Source: CAADGU01 sp964581605
GTDB taxonomy: Bacteria; Chloroflexota; Anaerolineae; Promineifilales; Promineifilaceae
Length of the DNA: 53,145 nt
Assembly: GCA_964581605.1 (NCBI GenBank)
Contig: CAZOPF010000032.1
Span: 1 to 53,145 of the forward strand
Direction of reading: 5' to 3'
Of the stretch, positions 27,869-37,213 are shown piece after piece. Every line of letters starts with the position of its first letter. Position 1 is the first letter of the stretch. Both the position numbers and the translations under genes were made by a program. The notes below the pieces were generated by a model. The model did not search any database, was not told where the DNA came from, and worked only from the letters and a program-made list of their open reading frames with translations.

Positions 27869-28521
27869 TTCCTCCCATTCTCCACCATAATCCGCGTAAT
27901 CTGTTCCAGATGGTTGGCATCGTGCCAGCAAATGTGCGCCGCCAGACTTTGCAGCGTGTAACGGCCGTGCTCCACATGCTGTCCCGTCCGCGCCCACTGC
28001 GCCTCGTCCAACCCCGCAAAAAAAGCTATTGTCTGCTGCCGCGAAGCGGTCAAATCCATCAAAACCGTTTTTAGTGGCTGCTGGTTATAGGCTTTATCCA
28101 CCACCATCGCCAGATGGTCATACACCGGAAACGTAGGGTGGTCATGCGCCAGCATCAACTCCCCGCGCTCCCGGAAAATGGCATCATAATCACGCAAATG
28201 GCAGAGCACCTCTACTATCGTCCAGCCATCCGGGCCACCCGGCTCTTCCGGGCCACCCGGCTCTTCCGGGCCACCCGGCTCTTCCGGGCCACCCGGCTCT
28301 TNNNNNNNNNNNNNNNNNNNNNNNNNNNNNNNNNNNNNNNNNNNNNNNNNNNNNNNNNNNNNNNNNNNNNNNNNNNNNNNNNNNNNNNNNNNNNNNNNNN
28401 NCCGGGCCACCCGCCATGTGGTCGCCTGTGCCTGGCTCACCCCCTGCAAAATGTGCCCTAAAACCAGATCATTCTTACCCAAGCTATCTACCAGCCGTGC
28501 CCACAAAATCGAATCATTCAT
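27865..28521 (-). CDS. DinB-family protein interrupted by repeat and gap
   Basis: From ATG 28521 (AAGGAG 5 bases before) the frame reads MNDSILWARLVDSLGK and continues to a WTIVEVLCHLRDYDAIF segment and WHDANHLEQITRIM at the end, the DinB bundle with its histidines. Between them an EPGGPE tandem repeat and 100 Ns replace the short loop that in relatives is about W-R-D-G-P-D-G-W. The repeat motif CGGGTGGCCCGG is read in different frames on the two sides of the gap, so a perfect 18-bp array would leave the gene frameshifted. It may be intact, phase-variable or a misassembly. Overlaps the next DinB gene by 4 bases. Confidence 0.7.
   Translation of the reverse strand: MNDSILWARLVDSLGKNDLVLGHILQGVSQAQATTWRVARXXXXXXXXXXXXXXXXXXXXXXXXXXXXXXXXXXEPGGPEEPGGPEEPGGPEEPGGPDGWTIVEVLCHLRDYDAIFRERGELMLAHDHPTFPVYDHLAMVVDKAYNQQPLKTVLMDLTASRQQTIAFFAGLDEAQWARTGQHVEHGRYTLQSLAAHICWHDANHLEQITRIMVENGRK
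28230..28413 (-). repeat. 18-bp tandem repeat (VNTR) inside DinB gene
   Basis: Four perfect copies of CCGGGCCACCCGGCTCTT (plus strand) run 28230-28301, then the gap, then a partial unit at 28402-28412. It encodes (EPGGPE)n on the minus strand. The unit is GC-rich and self-complementary (CCGGGCCACCCGG), which explains the assembly break. Confidence 0.9.
28302..28401. other. Assembly gap of 100 N
   Basis: Exactly 100 undetermined bases. The round length suggests a default scaffold gap, so the true length and the reading frame across it are unknown. Confidence 0.98.
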
Positions 28522-28846
28522 ACTCACTCCTTTTAAGCCCGTTCGTTCAGAGCCATCCATTTGTCAACCTCAGGCAATATCTGGTGGATAACGAAAGATT
28601 GACGTTAAGTCAGGAAATATATCATAACAGCGGAAAGTCCAGTAAAGGTGTGTGTGTTGTTGTGCTAAGCCTTTTTACTGCTCCATATTATGTCAGAAGA
28701 GAGAAATCGAGATGTTCACTTTTTGTCGGACTCTCCAATGAACAGCTCATTTTGAGGTGCCTTCTATTCAACATCCAGTCTTGAATAACAGGCGCTCACT
28801 TAGCACCATCATACCCTCCTTTGTTCCAGTGCAAGGAGAATGAAAG
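28522..28846 (+). promoter_or_regulatory. AT-rich divergent intergenic region with weak promoter
   Basis: About 325 bases between the DinB pair (minus) and the CotH-type gene (plus). The best promoter-like pair is TTGACG (28599-28604) and TATCAT (28620-28625), spaced 15 bases, slightly short. No gene, tRNA or repeat array is seen, and no ACGGCCGT occurs here. AAGGAG at 28833-28838 serves the GTG start at 28847. Confidence 0.35.
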
Positions 28847-31800
28847 GTGTCCACTAAATCCCAAGTTACGTTTATTAACAGAAGACAAGTTGTTTTATCA
28901 ACCAGCGTGTTGACCATCTTGCTTATGGGGGGGCTGGCGGTGCTCATTAGCATCCTCAACTTCCGGCAGGTGGAGGCGCAAAGTGACGTGCAAATTGTTT
29001 TTAACGAGTTTATGTCCTCAAACAGCCTGACTCTGGCTGATGAGGATGGTGATTTTTCCGATTGGATCGAATTATATAATGCAGGTGACACGGCCGTTTC
29101 CCTGGCTGGTTACGGTCTCTCGGATAATCCCGCCCAACCCTATCGTTGGATATTCCCCGATGTCGTGGTGGAACCAGGGGCGTATTTACTCGTCTGGGCC
29201 TCTAGCAAAGATCGGGCACAACCAGGTAGCCCACTCCATACCAATTTTAACATTTCGGCTGCCGGAGAAACCTTGCTGTTTACTCACCCAACCAGCGGTG
29301 TGTTAGATCAGGTTGGCCCTGTTGCGCTTACCGGGAATATCGCCTACGGCCGTCAACCAGATGGCGTTGGCCCCTGGCACTATTTTGTAGAGGCAACCCC
29401 CGGTATGGCCAATACTACCCAGGGCTATACTGAAATCCTTGAGTCACCCACCTTCTCACAAGCTGGTGGCTTTTTTACCAACCCTTTTAGCCTCACCCTG
29501 TCCACTTCAGACCCCACAGTACAGATCATTTACACACTCGACGGCTCTCTGCCTGACCCCAATAACTTGAATGGGCAAACTTACACATACAAAAACCAGT
29601 ATCCAGAATTCATCGGCAGCCCCGTTGGGGATATTTTCACAGATACTTACCAATCGTATCTTTATGACCAGCCTATTAGCATTCAGGAGCGTTCGTCTGA
29701 ACCAGATCAACTAACTCACCATTCATCTACCTACCATCAAACGCCAACCTATTTCCCCGCGCAGCCAGTGTTCAAAGGCACAGTTGTAAGGGCGCAAGCT
29801 ATCAAGCCTGGCGCTTTTTCCAGCCCTGTGGCCACGCACACTTTTTTTATTGCACCAGACGCGCTGACTCGTTACAGTTTGCCCGTCATTTCTTTGAGTA
29901 TCCCGGAAAATTACCTGTTTGACTATGAGGCTGGTATTTACGCGGCAGGTGTAGATTTTGATGGGTGGCGAGCCGCTAACCCCAGTGCGCCGCTCGGCTG
30001 CTGCCCGGTAGCCAACTGGCAGCGAAGCACAGAATACCCGGCTCACATGGAGTTATTTGAAACCAGCAATATGCCGGCCGTAATAAGCCAGGATATGGGG
30101 GTACGTATTCACGGCCGTTCCAGCCGTGCTTTCCCCTTCAAAAGCCTACGCCTCTATGCCCGCAGCGAATATGGACCGTCTGAATTCAGTTACCCCATCT
30201 TTCCAGACTTGCCCTATGACAACTATAAACGGCTAATACTCCGAAATTCCGGCGGGGACTATGCCACAACCATGATGAGGGATGGCACCATTCAAACAGT
30301 TGTTAACCATCTTCATTTTGATACCCAGGCATATCGGCCCAGCCTGCTCTTCATCAACGGCGAGTACTGGGGAATCCACAACATCCGGGAGCGCTACGAC
30401 AAATACTATCTAGGCCAGGTTTATAGTGTAGACCCGGAAAACATTGATTTACTGGAGGATAATCATCTTGTTGAAGAAGGGGACGACCTTCATTATCTGG
30501 CGACATTGGATTACATCACGCTCAATGGGTTACAAGACGGCCAGCATTACAACTACATCCAGACACAGATTGACGTGGAAAACTTTATTGATTACCAGAT
30601 TGCCCAAATCTACATTCGTAATCGGGATTGGCCGGCCGACAACATTACCTACTGGCGCAACCGGACAGCTCAGTATGAGCCATCTGCACCCTACGGGCAG
30701 GACGGCCGTTGGCGATGGATGATGTATGACACAGATTCCGGCTTCCGCGAACCAAACCATGATACGCTCACGGCCGTTTCCACCGGCACAAGTTGGGCCA
30801 CTTTTCTCTTTCGTTCTTTCCTGCAAAACGAAAGTTTCGAGGTAGATTTCATTAACCGCTTTGCTGATTTGCTCAACACCACCTTCCTGCCATCCCGTGT
30901 TGTGCCCATCATTGAGGCATCCAGCCAGCATATTGCCCCGGAAGTTCCCGAACATATTTCCCGTTGGGGCAGGCCAGCCACAGTATTTGCCTGGGAGCAA
31001 AATGTGGCTGTTATGATTGACTTTGCCAATCAACGCCCGGCTTACCAGCGGCAACATCTCCAAGAGCGGTTTGGGTTAGCGGGACCCTATACCCTGACCA
31101 TCCATGCGGATGCAAACCAGGGTTATGTGCGTGTCAATACCATTGACCTGTTGCCCACGACAGATGGCATCGGGGCTAACCCCTACCCCTGGTCGGGCAT
31201 TTATTTTCAGGGTATACCCATTGAATTGGAAGCGATACCCTTGCCAGGCTACCGGTTTGTAGGCTGGGATGGGTTGCCAGAAAATACGCCCGCCCTGACT
31301 ACCCAAACCTACACAGAGGATGTTTCCCTTACTGCATTGTTTGAAGAAGATCCTGTAGCGGAACCTGTTCTGCTTCATTATTGGCACTTTAATAATTTGC
31401 CCGGTGGCACGCTCACGGCCGTAGCCGCCGATATGACTGTCATGGGCAACGCCACCATCACCTACCCCGGCAGCGGCAGCGGCTATATGGACTCCGTTTC
31501 AGAAGGCACCACCCTCAATGCCCGGCTAGAAATGCCGGCCGGAAATGCCCTGCGTGTGCGCAACCCCGCCAGCAGCCGTGAATTACTCTTGACCCTGCCC
31601 ACCACAGGCTATCAGCAACTCCATTTAAGCTATGCCGTGCAGCGCACGTCCAGTGGTGCCCAAGAACAAACGCTTTACTATCGCACCAGTGCCACCGGCG
31701 AATGGATACAATTTGACCCATCATTCACCATTCTGGAAAGTTTCCAGGTAATGAGCTTTGATTTTTCAGGAATCACGGCCGTAAACAACAACCCCGAATT

Positions 31801-33073
31801 TGCCGTTCGCTTGCTCTTTGGCGGCAGTAATGCCAGCGGTAGCTCAGGTAACAACCGCTTCGATAACATCACCCTTGAAGGAATACCTGTTCAAAGCGCC
31901 ACGGTCACACCATCCCCAACCACTCCACCAACACAAACACCGCCACCTACCCAAACGCCAATACCCACATTGCCCCCCACCCCCACCAACACACCCACAC
32001 CTACCCCCATTGGAGAACAACATTTGTTCACGCCAGAGGCCGACGCGCTCGTCTATGCCAACGCACCGAACAGCAACTACGGTACACAATCCATCCTTCA
32101 AGTCCAGGACACACCTGGCAAATTAAACAGTTTCTTGCGCTTCAACGTGCAAAACCTGACCGGCCCGGTTAGCAGCGCAACCTTGCGGCTTTATATTCTG
32201 GATACAAATAACCAGGGATTTCATGTACACGCAGTAGAAAATAACAGTTGGGGCGAACAAACTATCACCTATGCCAATGCCCCGAACATCGGCCCCATCA
32301 TCAACAGCATCAGCCCGGTGAGCAGCGGTGCCTGGGTGCAAATAGATGTAACCAACCACATCGGTGGAAATGGCCTTTACACCTTCGCGTTGACCAGCAA
32401 CACCGCCAACCTTCTACGGTTGCGCAGCCGCGAACACACCTACCGACCAGAGCTAATTGTAACCACTGCCAATGGCCCAACTGCCACCCCCACCTGGACA
32501 CCTACACCAACACAAACACCAGAGACGACTGCCACCCCATCCCCAACCCCGCAGTTCACCCCCACCTGGACGCCCACACCCTCCAACACGCCCACTCCTA
32601 CACCCGGCAACACGGTTATCTTTACCCCGGTAGCAGATACTTTTGTATTCGCCTATGCGCCAAACAGCAACTATGGCACGCAACCCATCCTGCATGTTCA
32701 ATCTCCGCCAGGGGAAACACGGAGTTACCTGCGATTTGACGTTCAACACATCAACGAGCCGATTACCAGAGCCACCTTGCGTTTCTTTGTGATGGATACC
32801 AACAGCAGTGGGTTTGTAATTTATGGGGTAGATGACAGCGGATGGGGGGAATTAACTATGAACTACAACAACAAGCCGCCGGTCAACAGCTTGCTCAACA
32901 GTTCGGGCGCTGTTAGCGCGGGCACATGGGTAGAAATTGATGTGACACCTTACGTTACTGGCAATGGTTTGAAAAGCATCGCCCTTGTGGGTAACTCCAC
33001 CACTCTGACCCGGATGCGCAGCCGCGAACATAGCAACGCACCGCAATTAATCATTACTACAGCCATGCCATAA
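28847..33073 (+). CDS. Secreted CotH-type protein with lamin-tail and DNRLRE domains
   Basis: 1408 residues, GTG start with AAGGAG 8 bases before. Signal anchor/peptide 1-45; lamin-tail domain about 48-165 (IVFNEFMSSNSLTLADEDGD); chitobiase-C-like domain about 190-330 (IIYTLDGSLPDPNN); CotH kinase-like domain about 330-740 with GVRIHGRSSRAFPFKSLRL and the metal motif WMMYDTDSGF near 621; an InlB/SpaA-like repeat 747-834 (YRFVGWDG); a jelly-roll-like domain 840-1010; Thr/Pro linker; DNRLRE domain (1055-1205); second linker; second DNRLRE domain (1254-1408), a duplicate of the first. Secreted and probably cell-surface. CotH of Bacillus is a spore-coat protein kinase; whether this one phosphorylates proteins is unknown. 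Confidence 0.9.
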   Translation: MSTKSQVTFINRRQVVLSTSVLTILLMGGLAVLISILNFRQVEAQSDVQIVFNEFMSSNSLTLADEDGDFSDWIELYNAGDTAVSLAGYGLSDNPAQPYRWIFPDVVVEPGAYLLVWASSKDRAQPGSPLHTNFNISAAGETLLFTHPTSGVLDQVGPVALTGNIAYGRQPDGVGPWHYFVEATPGMANTTQGYTEILESPTFSQAGGFFTNPFSLTLSTSDPTVQIIYTLDGSLPDPNNLNGQTYTYKNQYPEFIGSPVGDIFTDTYQSYLYDQPISIQERSSEPDQLTHHSSTYHQTPTYFPAQPVFKGTVVRAQAIKPGAFSSPVATHTFFIAPDALTRYSLPVISLSIPENYLFDYEAGIYAAGVDFDGWRAANPSAPLGCCPVANWQRSTEYPAHMELFETSNMPAVISQDMGVRIHGRSSRAFPFKSLRLYARSEYGPSEFSYPIFPDLPYDNYKRLILRNSGGDYATTMMRDGTIQTVVNHLHFDTQAYRPSLLFINGEYWGIHNIRERYDKYYLGQVYSVDPENIDLLEDNHLVEEGDDLHYLATLDYITLNGLQDGQHYNYIQTQIDVENFIDYQIAQIYIRNRDWPADNITYWRNRTAQYEPSAPYGQDGRWRWMMYDTDSGFREPNHDTLTAVSTGTSWATFLFRSFLQNESFEVDFINRFADLLNTTFLPSRVVPIIEASSQHIAPEVPEHISRWGRPATVFAWEQNVAVMIDFANQRPAYQRQHLQERFGLAGPYTLTIHADANQGYVRVNTIDLLPTTDGIGANPYPWSGIYFQGIPIELEAIPLPGYRFVGWDGLPENTPALTTQTYTEDVSLTALFEEDPVAEPVLLHYWHFNNLPGGTLTAVAADMTVMGNATITYPGSGSGYMDSVSEGTTLNARLEMPAGNALRVRNPASSRELLLTLPTTGYQQLHLSYAVQRTSSGAQEQTLYYRTSATGEWIQFDPSFTILESFQVMSFDFSGITAVNNNPEFAVRLLFGGSNASGSSGNNRFDNITLEGIPVQSATVTPSPTTPPTQTPPPTQTPIPTLPPTPTNTPTPTPIGEQHLFTPEADALVYANAPNSNYGTQSILQVQDTPGKLNSFLRFNVQNLTGPVSSATLRLYILDTNNQGFHVHAVENNSWGEQTITYANAPNIGPIINSISPVSSGAWVQIDVTNHIGGNGLYTFALTSNTANLLRLRSREHTYRPELIVTTANGPTATPTWTPTPTQTPETTATPSPTPQFTPTWTPTPSNTPTPTPGNTVIFTPVADTFVFAYAPNSNYGTQPILHVQSPPGETRSYLRFDVQHINEPITRATLRFFVMDTNSSGFVIYGVDDSGWGELTMNYNNKPPVNSLLNSSGAVSAGTWVEIDVTPYVTGNGLKSIALVGNSTTLTRMRSREHSNAPQLIITTAMP

Positions 33074-33141
33074 CGCTATTCCTGCCCATCTTGCCCTTTC
33101 GGCACTTGCCCAAAACCCGGAGGGGCGAGAAGGGCCGGTAG

Positions 33142-34137
33142 CTACTGATTACGCCCCAACTGCTGCGCCAGATTATGAAGATCAGCACGCTGGTGCGGCA
33201 GATGGGGTGTTTCAGGTTGGTACGCCAACTGCTCTTGCAGCAGAGGCAGCCCCTCGGCAAACTTTTGCATTTTGACCTGAACCTCGGCCGCCTGCTCCTC
33301 CCGCCCTAACTCTTTCAGACAGCACCACAGGTAATAGTGCATCCACAACTCATACTCCAAAAGATGCGGCGCTCGTTTGGTCGCCCCCGCCAGCGAATCC
33401 ACCGCCTCCGCCCATTCCCCCAACCGGTATTGGCACAATCCCAAATGATACCAGTACAGAGCATGGTCAGGGTTTTGGGTGACGGCCTGAACGTAAGCTT
33501 GTTTGGCCGCTTCAAACTGCGCCTGCGCCAGATAGATTTGCCCTAACGTGTTAGCCGCTACGTCACTTTGGACATTGGCGGCGAGCGCTTCTTTGGCCGC
33601 TCGCTCGGCGCGGGGAAAGTCGCCTTGCGCCAGGAAAATAAGCGCCTTTAACTGGTAGGATTCCCAAAAGTTGGGGCGAGTCTCTATCGTTTTTTCCACC
33701 AGCGCCAACGCCTCTTCCAGGTCGCCAGCCTGGTAACGGCGGGCGGCAAAGCGATAGGAAATGGGAATGCTGACAGCGCGGTGCAGCACCAATAGCAGCC
33801 CGGTGAGGCCAAAACCGAAAAGGATGGGCGCCATACGGCCGTTGCTCATACCCCCCCCCACCCCCACCAATGCCGGAACCGCTAACGCCAATGCAACCAC
33901 CCGCTGCCGCGCCGGTTGCCACCGCGTCCAATAGAGCAAAAAGAGCAGCAAACTCAGGCTAATGGCAATGGCCAGCCCGGTATTAAAATCTTCGGGCGCA
34001 ATCAACCACACGACCATGCCCAACAGCACAATGCCCACCGGAATCACCACCGGCAGCAGCGTACTGGCCCGCAGTTCCTTCTGGTTCAACCTGTGCGGCG
34101 AAATGGGTTTAGGTGTAGGATTGGGTTGGTCGTTCAT
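33142..34137 (-). CDS. Membrane-anchored TPR protein
   Basis: 331 residues from the ATG at 34137; an upstream in-frame ATG would add 23 residues encoded by repeat DNA (serine/proline-rich), so it is rejected. Four hydrophobic segments at about 28-45, 54-70, 81-97 and 101-120, then TPR units from about 130 (YQAGDLEEALALVEKTIETRP, ALAANVQSDVAANTLGQIYLAQ, YVQAVTQNPDHALYWYHLGLCQYR). It probably presents a cytoplasmic protein-binding scaffold at the membrane. No enzymatic motif is seen, and partners are unknown. Confidence 0.85.
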   Translation of the reverse strand: MNDQPNPTPKPISPHRLNQKELRASTLLPVVIPVGIVLLGMVVWLIAPEDFNTGLAIAISLSLLLFLLYWTRWQPARQRVVALALAVPALVGVGGGMSNGRMAPILFGFGLTGLLLVLHRAVSIPISYRFAARRYQAGDLEEALALVEKTIETRPNFWESYQLKALIFLAQGDFPRAERAAKEALAANVQSDVAANTLGQIYLAQAQFEAAKQAYVQAVTQNPDHALYWYHLGLCQYRLGEWAEAVDSLAGATKRAPHLLEYELWMHYYLWCCLKELGREEQAAEVQVKMQKFAEGLPLLQEQLAYQPETPHLPHQRADLHNLAQQLGRNQ

Positions 34138-34226
34138 AGGGGGATTGGAGATTAGGGGATTAGGAGATTGGGTAATTGATCGCTCTGCCACCTGCTCACT
34201 GCTCACTGCTTACTGCTCACTGCTCA
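34138..34226. repeat. Octamer-like and heptamer arrays between TPR and M20 genes
   Basis: GGATTRG/GAGATTGG-type units run 34140-34178, then five heptamers of CTGCTCA (one CTGCTTA) run 34192-34226. The M20 peptidase stop TGA (34224-34226, minus) is made by the last heptamer. Two unrelated units share one junction. Confidence 0.8.
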
Positions 34227-35384
34227 CTTCAAATAACACACGGCCGTGTCCGCCAATATCACCGCCAAATCCACCACCGAGGCCACATCCACCCATTCCT
34301 CGGCGCTGTGCAGGCCGTGTCCGGTGGGGCCGATCAACATCGTCTCCATCCCGGCGGCGGCAAAAATGGCCGCGTCTGTCCAAAAGGGTTGGCCGACGAT
34401 AGCCGGTTGCCGTCCCAATCTTGTATTCGCCGCCCGTTTCACCGCCTGAGCAATTTCTGCCGATTCATCTACCGTTAACGGGGGGCGGCTAAAGGTGGGC
34501 GTGAGCGTCGCCCGGAAGGTGGGATCGGCCGCACTCAGGCGATCCACAATGGCCTGCAATTCGGCCGTGGCCGATTCCACCGTTTCGCCAGGTACGGTGC
34601 GCCGCTCTATTTGCAGGCAGCAGTGGGCGGCATAAACACTCAATTCTGTGCCGCCATGTAGTGTGGCCGCGTGCAGCGAGGGCACATCAACCAGGGGATG
34701 CGACGGCCGTGCCCGCAATTCCGCCTCCAACTTCCCCAGTTCCGCCAAAAAACGGCCCATGTGCATGTTGGCGTCAATCCCTTCCCGGTAGCGGCTGCCA
34801 TGTGCCGCCCGACCAAATGTTTCCACGTCGTACCAGATGAAACCGCGATGCGCCAGGCAGACGGCCAGATCAGTCGGCTCGGTGACGATGGCCGCGTCCG
34901 CATGAAAGCCACGCGCCACCAGATCATCCGCGCCAATGCTGCTGTGTTCTTCATCAGCTACGGCCGTGACCAGCAAATCACCCGCCAGTTGCACCTCACT
35001 TTCCGCCAACGCCTTCGTCGCCGCCAACATCGCCGCCAGACTGCCTTTCATGTCCTGGCTGCCCCGGCCATAGACACGGCCGTTGCGCAGCGCCCCAGAA
35101 AATGGTTCGGCCATTCCGCTCACACCGACGGTATCCAGATGGGCGTTGAGGAGCAGGCTGCGGCCGTTGCCGCGACCTTTCAACCGCCCCACCACATTCC
35201 ACCGTCCTGGCGCAATTTCCCAGGCCGTCACTTCCACCCCCAGGTCGTGTAGCCGCCCGGCCACAAACGCGGCAATCTCCGCCTCTCCCGCCCCCTCCGG
35301 GGACAATGACGGGTTGGTCGAATTGATCTGCACCAACCGGGACAGGGTAGAAACCAGATAATCTTCATCAATGTGAATTGCCAT
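34224..35384 (-). CDS. M20-family metallopeptidase (ArgE/DapE/CPG2-type)
   Basis: 386 residues from ATG 35384 (MAIHIDEDYL); upstream in-frame sequence is non-coding hairpin DNA. The two-zinc ligands are visible: H in LLLNAHLDTVG, D in GRGSQDMKGS, the catalytic and bridging acids in VADEEHSSIGADDL, the ligand in VTEPTDL, and the final histidine in GPTGHGLHSAEEWVD. The central dimerisation (lid) domain contains RAAHGSRYREGIDA. It hydrolyses an amide bond of an N-acyl amino acid or small peptide; the substrate is uncertain. Confidence 0.92.
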   Translation of the reverse strand: MAIHIDEDYLVSTLSRLVQINSTNPSLSPEGAGEAEIAAFVAGRLHDLGVEVTAWEIAPGRWNVVGRLKGRGNGRSLLLNAHLDTVGVSGMAEPFSGALRNGRVYGRGSQDMKGSLAAMLAATKALAESEVQLAGDLLVTAVADEEHSSIGADDLVARGFHADAAIVTEPTDLAVCLAHRGFIWYDVETFGRAAHGSRYREGIDANMHMGRFLAELGKLEAELRARPSHPLVDVPSLHAATLHGGTELSVYAAHCCLQIERRTVPGETVESATAELQAIVDRLSAADPTFRATLTPTFSRPPLTVDESAEIAQAVKRAANTRLGRQPAIVGQPFWTDAAIFAAAGMETMLIGPTGHGLHSAEEWVDVASVVDLAVILADTAVCYLK

Positions 35385-35401
35385 CGTATTGCTCTTTGCG
35401 T

Positions 35402-35449
35402 GGAGGGGAGGCTTTAGCCAATAAGCCGGTCGGCTAAAGCCTCCCCTCC
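35402..35449. repeat. Perfect 18-bp palindromic hairpin (REP-like)
   Basis: Arms GGAGGGGAGGCTTTAGCC (35402-35419) and its exact reverse complement (35432-35449) enclose a 12-base loop. It lies 18 bases upstream of the M20 gene start, in the region between two diverging genes. Such elements resemble REP sequences mobilised by TnpA-REP transposases, but no such gene is in the window. Confidence 0.8.
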
Positions 35450-35620
35450 GCCAACAAACCATCGTGGCCGGGATTATACCGTATAAACCTGCTGTTGGGG
35501 CAGTTGCTGGCCCTGCCTGGGGTGCTGTTATACGGCCGTGCCTCTTCCACACGAAATACCGTTACCACCATTTTTAAGATGCCCGCCAGGGCAAATCGTG
35601 TTAACCTCTGCGCTGAGAAG

Positions 35621-35648
35621 CAATTACCCAATTAGGCAATTACCCATT
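35621..35648. repeat. Octamer units before nicotinate phosphoribosyltransferase
   Basis: CAATTACC, CAATTAGG, CAATTACC (35621-35644) lie directly before the Shine-Dalgarno (GAGG) of the gene at 35661. The unit is the reverse complement of the TAATTGGG family seen at 16372 and 19991. The preceding 35580-35620 has a scrap of the CTCTGCG mosaic repeat. Confidence 0.65.
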
Positions 35649-35660
35649 TGCGAGGCAAAA

Positions 35661-37211
35661 ATGACCCCGACCGAACAACAAACCGCTGAAGGCATTCTCT
35701 TCACTGATATGTATCAACTGACGATGGCAAATCTATATTTCCGCCTGGGACTACATCAAAAACCGGCCCATTTTGACCATTTTTTCCGCAGTTACCCGGA
35801 TTATGGGCTGCACAAAGCGGGTTACTGCATCAACGCCGGGCTGGCCTGGCTGTTGGATTGGATGGAACGGGCACAGTTCCGCGAAGACGACCTGGCCTTT
35901 TTGCAGGTGCAAACCGGGCTGACAGGCCGCCGCCTTTTTGAAGATGATTTTCTGGATTGGTTGCGCACCAACGGGAACTTTGCCGGAATCACACTGTGGG
36001 CGATTCCCGAAGGGCGGGTGGTGCATCCCCATGTGCCGATTACGGCCGTGCAAGGCCCCTTAGCCATGGCCCAAATCCTGGAAACGGCCCTGCTCAATCA
36101 ACTCAACTACCCCACCCTCATCGCCACCAGAGCCTCCCGCCTCAGCCAGGCCGGGCGCGGCCAACTGCTGCTGGAATTTGGGATGCGGCGCGGCCAGGAG
36201 CGGGGGGTGAATGCCGGGGCACGGGCGGCACTCATTGGCGGGGCGCGGTTTACCTCCAATGTGGGGCTTTCGGCCGTATTGGGCACGGCCCCCAAGGGCA
36301 CACACGCCCACAGCATGGTGCAGCTATTTCTGGCGCTGGGCGAAGGCGAACTGGCCGCCTTCCGCGCCTATGCGGATGTGTACCCGGATGATTGCTTGCT
36401 GCTGGTGGATACCGTCAACACCCTGGAAAGCGGCCTGCCCAACGCCATTCGCGTGTTTGAAGAATTGCGTCGCCAGGGGCATCGGCCGGTGGGCATCCGT
36501 CTCGATTCGGGCGACCTGGCTTATCTCGCGGTGCAATCAGCCAAAATGTTGGACGCCGCCGGTTTCCCCGATACCCAAATTGTGCTGTCCAACCAGTTGG
36601 ACGAACTGACCATCCTGCAAATTCTGGCCCAAATTGAAGATGAAGCGCCCCGCTACGGGCTGGACGCTGACCATATTGTGAAGCGATTGGTGTATGGTGT
36701 GGGCACGAATCTGATCACCTCGGCCGGGGACGCCGCGTTGGATGGAGTGTACAAATTGGTGGCGGTGCAGGCAGATGACGGCCGTTGGACGCCAGCCATC
36801 AAAATTTCCGAAAATCCGGCCAAAACGCCGAACCCCGGCCTGAAGCAGGTGTGGCGGGTGTATGACCGGCGCGGGCAGGCAACGGCCGATTTGCTCAGTT
36901 TGCACGATGAAGACCCCCAGCAGGTGCAGCCGCTCGTTTTGCAGCACCCTACCGAAGCCGGTACATCACGCACACTGCCAGCAGAAGAGATTTCCGAAAT
37001 TGAGCCATTGCTGGAAATGGTGCTGCACGAGGGAAAATTGAGATACACCCCCCCACCGTTGGAGGCCATGCGTGCCCGCGCCCAGGCTGACCTGGATCGG
37101 CTGGATGCCGGGGTGCGGCGGCTGCTGAATCCGCATGTGTACCATGTGTCGTTGACGCCTAAATTGTGGGTACTCAAACAAGGTTTGATCGCCCGTTTTA
37201 AGGCGGGATGA
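35661..37211 (+). CDS. pncB: Nicotinate phosphoribosyltransferase
   Basis: 516 residues from the ATG at 35661 (GAGG 6-9 bases upstream); open frame before it is not coding-like. NAPRTase joins nicotinate to PRPP to form NaMN in NAD salvage. Motifs: LFTDMYQLTMANLYF near 11-25, FRSYPDYGLHKAGY, TSNVGLSAVLGTAPKGTHAHS near 198-218, and RLDSGDLAYLA near 281. It diverges from the M20 peptidase gene. Its stop overlaps a dispersed repeat that begins the next gene. Confidence 0.95.
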   Translation: MTPTEQQTAEGILFTDMYQLTMANLYFRLGLHQKPAHFDHFFRSYPDYGLHKAGYCINAGLAWLLDWMERAQFREDDLAFLQVQTGLTGRRLFEDDFLDWLRTNGNFAGITLWAIPEGRVVHPHVPITAVQGPLAMAQILETALLNQLNYPTLIATRASRLSQAGRGQLLLEFGMRRGQERGVNAGARAALIGGARFTSNVGLSAVLGTAPKGTHAHSMVQLFLALGEGELAAFRAYADVYPDDCLLLVDTVNTLESGLPNAIRVFEELRRQGHRPVGIRLDSGDLAYLAVQSAKMLDAAGFPDTQIVLSNQLDELTILQILAQIEDEAPRYGLDADHIVKRLVYGVGTNLITSAGDAALDGVYKLVAVQADDGRWTPAIKISENPAKTPNPGLKQVWRVYDRRGQATADLLSLHDEDPQQVQPLVLQHPTEAGTSRTLPAEEISEIEPLLEMVLHEGKLRYTPPPLEAMRARAQADLDRLDAGVRRLLNPHVYHVSLTPKLWVLKQGLIARFKAG

Positions 37212-37213
37212 TC

